Of a stretch of 11,891 nucleotides of DNA, positions 6,753 through 11,891 are shown piece after piece. A model generated the notes under the pieces. The model did no database searches and had not been told where the DNA came from. It saw only the letters and a list, made by a program, of their open reading frames with translations. The stretch covers positions 1-11,891 of the forward strand of contig CAZGKE010000109.1 of NCBI GenBank assembly GCA_964526035.1. The letters are read 5' to 3'. Within the stretch, counting starts at the first letter, position 1; the number at the start of each line of letters is the position of its first letter. Source of the stretch: DAOMOD01 sp964526035 (GTDB taxonomy: Bacteria; Pseudomonadota; Gammaproteobacteria; Xanthomonadales; BPKI01). The position numbers and the translations under genes are program-made.

Positions 6753-8804
6753 CTATTCGGCCGCCGTCCAGCGTTTCAGCCAGTCTTCCACGGTGCGATG
6801 CCACTGGATCGAGTTGTGCGGCTTGAGCACCCAGTGATTTTCGTCCGGGAAGTACAGCAGCTGACTGGGAATGCCACGCCGCTGCAGTGCAGTGAAGGCG
6901 GCGAGGCCTTGATCCAGCGGCACGCGGAAATCGTTGGCGCCGTGCACCACCAGCATCGGCGTCTGCCACCGGTCGATGTGGTTGAGCGGATTCTGCTTTT
7001 CGTAGCCTTGCGGGTTGTCGTACTGCGGGCCGCCGAACTCCCACTCCACGAACCACAGTTCTTCGGTGGTGTAGAACATGCTGCGGTTGTCGAACACGCC
7101 GTCGTGATTGACCAGGCAGTTGAAGCCGTCCGGCCACTGCCCGGCGATCCAGTTGATCATCCAGCCGCCGTAGCTCGCGCCCAGTGCGCAGCTGCGCGAG
7201 GCATCCAGGAACGCATACTTCTGCAGCGCCGCCGCCCAGCCCTTCTGCAGATCGACCAGCGGCTTGCCGCCCCAGTCGCCGGTGATGGCGTCGGTGAACG
7301 CCTGTCCGTAGCCGGTGGAGCCGTGGAAGTCGATGAACACCGCGGCGTAGCCCTGGCCAGCATACGTTTGCGGGTTCCAGCGATAGTGGAAGCTGTTGCC
7401 CATGGAACCCTGCGGACCGCCGTGGATGATGAAGGCCACCGGGTAGGACTCGCCTTCCTGATAGCCGACCGGCTTCACCACCCAGCCGTAGACGGTGACA
7501 TCGTCAGCGCCTTCGAAACTGAACTGCTCGTACTCGCCGAATTCGATCCCGGCAAGTCGCTCGCTGTTGTGGTCGGTGATCTGGCGCAGATTGCGGCCGC
7601 GCAGGTCGCTGCGATGGATCTGTGCCGGACCGCCGAGGTGGTCGCGGCTGAAGGCCACCGTGTCGCCGCCGACACTGAAACCGCTGACGCTGCCGTCGCC
7701 GCTGATCGCCGTGGCTTCGCCGCTGCGCACGTCGATGGCGAACAGCCGCCGCTGGCCGACGTCATCCGACCAGGTGAAAAGCGTGCGGCCGTCGCGTGAG
7801 AAGGCCAGGCCATGCGCCGAGCGGTCCCAGTCCGGCGCCACTTCGCGGGTATCACCCGAGCGCAGGTCGCGCAGCATGATGCGGTAGCGGTCTGCCTCGA
7901 AGCCGGCGCGGCTCATCGCCAGCCAGGCCATGGCGCGGCCGTCAGGCGAGAACAGCGGCGACGTATCGGTGGCGGGGTTGTCGGCCGTGATGTTTTCCGG
8001 TGCGGCCTCGCCTTCGGTTGCCACGCGATACAGATCAAGGTTGGTCGACCACGGTTCCGCCGCACCCTCTACGCGCGCGGCGAACACGATGTGCGCGCCG
8101 TCCGGGCTGAAGGCAATCTCATCGGCGCCGCCGAAGGGCTTGGAGGGAATGTCGGCGGCCAGGCCCCGGCTCAGGTGCCGCGGCGTGCCTGCTTTGCCTT
8201 CCCCGTCGATGTCGGCAACGAAGAGCTGGGCGCGGCGGCCATCCTTCCAGGTATCCCAGTGCCGCACGAACATGCTCTCGTGCAGTACGCCGGTGGTCTT
8301 GGCCTTGGCGCGCTCGTCGAGGCGGGTCTTGCTGCAGGCTAGATCCTCGCAGTCGAGAAAGACTTCGAGGCTCAGTGCCAGACGCTTGCCGCGCGGGCCG
8401 ACCACGAAGCCACCGACACCCAGGGGGAAGTCGGTGACCTGCATCGCCTCGCCGCCGACCAGCGGCAGGTTCCACACCTGCATGCTGCCCGAGCGCGAGG
8501 TGAGGAAATAGATCGAGTCGCCGTCCGGCGCCCAGCGCGGCGAAACCGCGCTGGTGCCGGGCCCGGTCATGCGGCGCGGCGCGCGTGAACCATCCGCCGG
8601 CACCATCCAGATGCCGACGACTCCCCGGTTGCCGTCCATGTCGGTCTCGCGCAGCGTGTAGGCCACACGCGCTCCATCCGGTGACACCTGCGGGTCGCCC
8701 ACCCGATCGAGCTGCACCAGGTCTTCGACGTTGAAGGGCCGGGTCTCGGCCTGCACGGCCGGCACGAGGAGGAAGACAAGAACGGCGAGAAGGCTGCGGG
8801 TCAT
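6753..8804 (-). CDS. Exported S9-family serine peptidase (prolyl oligopeptidase fold)
   Basis: A 683-residue protein with a signal peptide at about 1-19 (core LLAVLVFLLV, end VQA), a beta-propeller to about 415 containing several 'SPDG/SRDG' TolB/WD40-like blades, and a C-terminal alpha/beta-hydrolase domain. The oxyanion strand HGGP is at 461-464, the nucleophile in GASYGG is Ser544, and Asp625 (GANDFRVP) and His657 (DENHW) complete the triad, so it should be active. The length and propeller fit acylaminoacyl-peptidase or dipeptidyl-peptidase-5-like S9 enzymes that cut small peptides. A Cys pair (CEDLAC) in the propeller may form a disulfide, consistent with export. I chose the ATG at 8804; the frame stays open to 9071, but that extension runs through the REP-like palindrome and lacks a signal peptide. 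Its products could feed the neighbouring YfcC-type carriers (inference). The FNR-type gene follows after 5 bp. Confidence 0.93.
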   Translation of the reverse strand: MTRSLLAVLVFLLVPAVQAETRPFNVEDLVQLDRVGDPQVSPDGARVAYTLRETDMDGNRGVVGIWMVPADGSRAPRRMTGPGTSAVSPRWAPDGDSIYFLTSRSGSMQVWNLPLVGGEAMQVTDFPLGVGGFVVGPRGKRLALSLEVFLDCEDLACSKTRLDERAKAKTTGVLHESMFVRHWDTWKDGRRAQLFVADIDGEGKAGTPRHLSRGLAADIPSKPFGGADEIAFSPDGAHIVFAARVEGAAEPWSTNLDLYRVATEGEAAPENITADNPATDTSPLFSPDGRAMAWLAMSRAGFEADRYRIMLRDLRSGDTREVAPDWDRSAHGLAFSRDGRTLFTWSDDVGQRRLFAIDVRSGEATAISGDGSVSGFSVGGDTVAFSRDHLGGPAQIHRSDLRGRNLRQITDHNSERLAGIEFGEYEQFSFEGADDVTVYGWVVKPVGYQEGESYPVAFIIHGGPQGSMGNSFHYRWNPQTYAGQGYAAVFIDFHGSTGYGQAFTDAITGDWGGKPLVDLQKGWAAALQKYAFLDASRSCALGASYGGWMINWIAGQWPDGFNCLVNHDGVFDNRSMFYTTEELWFVEWEFGGPQYDNPQGYEKQNPLNHIDRWQTPMLVVHGANDFRVPLDQGLAAFTALQRRGIPSQLLYFPDENHWVLKPHNSIQWHRTVEDWLKRWTAAE

Positions 8805-8833
8805 GGCTGCGGCGGACGGGTAAGAGGCCGCTG

Positions 8834-8839
8834 AGTATA
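8834..8839 (-). promoter_or_regulatory. Possible -10 element (TATACT) of the peptidase gene
   Basis: On the minus strand TATACT lies 29 bases before the ATG at 8804, a plausible sigma-70 -10 hexamer. No good -35 is found at 16-18 bases. A TTGACA does occur on the same strand at 8892-8897 but is 52 bases away, too far to pair with it. If real, this promoter would drive the peptidase and the FNR-type gene. Confidence 0.35.
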
Positions 8840-8965
8840 GCGCCCGCTGCCGAGGCGACAGGCGGCCGGGCGTGGGACTCTGGCCGGAGAGTGTCAATTG
8901 TCTGCAGTCGACCTGCAGCGGCGGTTGGCTATCAGAGGAGCCGCAGATCTGGCCGTATCCTTGTG

Positions 8966-9023
8966 GGAGCGGCCTCAGCCGCGACAGGTTCCGACCGTGA
9001 TGTGTCGCGGCTGAGGCCGCTCC
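8966..9023. repeat. REPIN-like inverted pair of REP palindromes
   Basis: The arms at 8966-8986 and 9003-9023 are perfect reverse complements over 21 bp around a 16-base loop. Each arm is itself a palindrome with GCGGC-CTCA-GCCGC as its core, the layout of REP elements paired head to head as a REPIN or BIME. GGAGCGGC-type cores are typical of REPs in Xanthomonadales-like genomes (general knowledge). The element sits between genes, is probably mobilised in trans by a RAYT transposase encoded elsewhere, and might stop or stabilise transcripts from the upstream carrier gene. Confidence 0.85.
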
Positions 9024-9070
9024 GACAGTTCCGCAGCCTGCGATTCGCGAGCCCTTGTTGACCGCTGTCA

Positions 9071-9104
9071 CTGGCTACTGGCTACTGGCTACTCGCTACT
9101 CGCT

Positions 9105-9105
<1 letters not shown>
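9071..9105. repeat. Heptamer tandem repeat (5 units)
   Basis: Five 7-bp units in a row: CTGGCTA three times, then CTCGCTA, then CTCGCTT. On the minus strand the complete units read TAGCCAG or TAGCGAG, and they begin at the TGA of the YfcC-type gene. Because 7 is not a multiple of 3, the TAG in successive units falls in different frames, giving stop codons in all three frames after the gene. Confidence 0.88.
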
Positions 9106-10478
<1,373 letters not shown>

Positions 10479-10578
10479 NNNNNNNNNNNNNNNNNNNNNN
10501 NNNNNNNNNNNNNNNNNNNNNNNNNNNNNNNNNNNNNNNNNNNNNNNNNNNNNNNNNNNNNNNNNNNNNNNNNNNNNN
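10479..10578. other. Assembly gap (100 Ns)
   Basis: Exactly 100 Ns, the conventional size for a gap of unknown length. It falls between the two tandem carrier genes and removes the C-terminal end of the right one, the intergenic spacer and the first residues of the left one. Any open frame read across it is meaningless, and the true distance is unknown. Confidence 0.97.
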
Positions 10579-11891
10579 CAGCAGCTTCACCATCAGCGGC
10601 CAGATGAAGCGGAACCAGCGGTCGTAGGGGATGCCGGCGATGCCGAGGATGCTCATCAGCACCACATTGGTCGGCACGATCATGTTGGCCAGGCCATCGC
10701 CGAACTGGAACGCCAGCACCGCGGTCTGGCGGGTCACGCCGACCAGGTCGGACAGCGGCGCCATGATCGGCATGGTGGCGTAGGCCTGGCCTGAGCCGGA
10801 AGGAATGAAGAAGTTGAGGATGGTCTGGATGAACAGCATGCCGATGGCGGCGCCGTAGGCACCTACCGCGGCAAGCGGTGCAGCCAGCCCGCTGACGATG
10901 GTGTCGAGCACCTGGCCGTCCTCAAGGATCATGGCGATCGAGCGGGCGAATCCGATCAGCAGCGCCGTGCCGGCGAGTTCGCAGGCGCCTTCGGTGAAGC
11001 GCTTTGCGGTGTTGTCGAGGCCCAGACCCCCGACCACGCCGGCGACGATGGCGAGGCCGAGAAACAGCGCGCCAAGCTCCACCAGATACCAGCCCGGGCC
11101 AGCGATTCCCCAGACCATCAGCGCCAGCGTCAGAAGCGCCGCGATCAGCACGAACAGGCGGCGGCCGTCGAGCGGCGGGAACTCGGTCGGCGGCAGGTGC
11201 TTCGACTCGATGCCGACCATCAGACTGTTGGCGGGATCGGCCTGCACGCGACGTGCGTACGACCACACATGGTGGATGCCGATGGCCACGAAAGGGAAGA
11301 ACAGGATTACGCGGTACTGCCACCCCGAAGTCGGCGGCAGTTCGGCCACGCCCTGCGCCACCAGCACGGTGAAGGGATTGAGCGCGGCCACGCCGTAGCC
11401 GATGCCGTAGCCCACCACCATGATGCCCATGGCAGTCATCACGTCCATGCGCATGGCCAGGCACAGCGCAATCAGCAGGGCAGCGAAAGGGATGTATTCC
11501 TCGGCCACGCCGATGGCGCCGGAGCCTGCTGCGAACAGGGCGATGCCAATGCCGATCAGCAAGGCCGGGCTGTGTCCGATGTGCTTGAGCACCGATCCGA
11601 GCACGGCATCGATCATGCCGGTGGCGCGCAGCACGCTGATGGCACCACCGACGATCAGCACGAAGAAGATGATGTCCTGTGCCGCTGCAAGCGAACGCGG
11701 AATCACCGTCAGCAGCGCGGTCGGAGGCAGCTGCACCGATTCCTCGGCAGGGGTATAGGTGTCGGGCACCACGACCATGCGGCCGCCCTCATTGGCGACC
11801 CGCTCGAAGCTGCCCTGCGGCAGCGTCCATGTCGCCACCCAGGCCACCACCATGATGCCGAACAGCAGCACCAGCGTATGCGGGACGCGGA
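10579..11891 (-). CDS. YfcC/DcuC-family inner-membrane carrier, partial at both ends
   Basis: 437 residues are readable. The 5' end runs off the right edge: the last codons give [13 protein letters not shown], matching the start of the paralogue, so only about ten residues should be missing. The 3' end enters the N block after WPLMVKLL; by comparison with the paralogue about 16 residues and the stop are missing. Blocks shared with it include [52 protein letters not shown] and [16 protein letters not shown]. In one 86-residue block around EYIPFAA to YARRV I count about 20 differences, so this is a fairly old tandem duplication rather than a recent copy. The role is the same as for the paralogue: a secondary carrier of unknown substrate. 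Different residues in loop regions, such as the segment before IPRSLAAAQ, may reflect different specificity. Confidence 0.9.

Larger units (their letters stand above)
8805..9104. other. 300-bp non-coding spacer with repeats
   Basis: No credible gene lies here. The spacer holds, right to left, a heptamer tandem repeat directly after the stop of the YfcC-type gene, an inverted pair of REP-like palindromes, and the likely promoter region of the S9 peptidase. It separates the carrier genes from the peptidase-regulator-pump cluster. Confidence 0.8.

Noticed and set aside
5062..6837. Long plus-strand open frame opposite the adaptor and FNR-type genes
   Set aside because: Its translation is Arg/Ser/Ala/Gln-rich with no domain, and it spans two clear minus-strand genes and their spacer; it is a GC-rich antisense artefact.
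8892..8897. Perfect TTGACA on the minus strand upstream of the peptidase
   Set aside because: No -10-like hexamer follows at 16-18 bases; the nearest TATACT is 52 bases away, so it is not counted as a promoter.
8906..8918. 13 bases identical to a common cloning polylinker (SalI-PstI segment)
   Set aside because: The flanks do not continue the polylinker and match the local composition, so chance is more likely than vector contamination.
8805..9071. N-terminal extension of the S9 peptidase frame
   Set aside because: It reads through the REP-like palindrome, lacks a signal peptide, and the ATG at 8804 begins a textbook signal sequence.

Overview
The window is GC-rich with dense coding in G/C-ending codons. 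It looks like a Gram-negative gammaproteobacterium, most likely Lysobacterales (Xanthomonadales). The pointers are an FNR/Anr-type regulator, an RND efflux system, a DUF11 surface protein ending in a Phe-Ala-Asp-Gly-Phe-Glu tail, and an inverted pair of REP-like palindromes built on a GGAGCGGC core. A block of exactly 100 Ns at 10479-10578 shows that this is a scaffolded draft or metagenome-derived assembly. The order-level assignment is inference; no rRNA or other marker gene is present.

Layout: only the first gene, the 3' end of a secreted DUF11-repeat protein (1-480), is on the plus strand. Everything else is on the minus strand and reads right to left: two tandem paralogous YfcC/DcuC-family carriers (the right one cut by the window edge and by the N gap, the left one lacking its N-terminus in the gap); a 300-bp intergenic region with a heptamer tandem repeat, a REPIN-like inverted repeat and a possible promoter; an exported S9 serine peptidase; an FNR-type oxygen-sensing regulator 5 bp downstream of it; an RND efflux adaptor and pump overlapping by 4 bp; a short membrane-anchored LuxR-type HTH protein 21 bp after the pump; and a DUF4199 membrane protein that converges on the DUF11 gene with 6 bp between the stop codons.

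Working together (inference): the S9 peptidase would release di- or oligopeptides or amino acids outside the cytoplasm, and the YfcC-type carriers could move such products across the inner membrane. The adaptor and pump form two thirds of a tripartite efflux system, with the outer-membrane channel encoded elsewhere. The FNR-like protein keeps all four cluster cysteines and the DNA-contact residues, so it should sense oxygen, but I found no convincing FNR box next to the pump or peptidase. The membrane HTH and DUF4199 proteins may form a small regulatory or accessory pair linked to the pump operon.

I see no phage, plasmid, CRISPR, transposase, tRNA or rRNA. Most of the window is ordinary chromosomal content. 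The points most worth a second look are the membrane-anchored HTH/DUF4199 pair behind the pump, Asn at both proton-relay positions of the pump, the repeat-rich spacer, and the gap-split tandem carriers.
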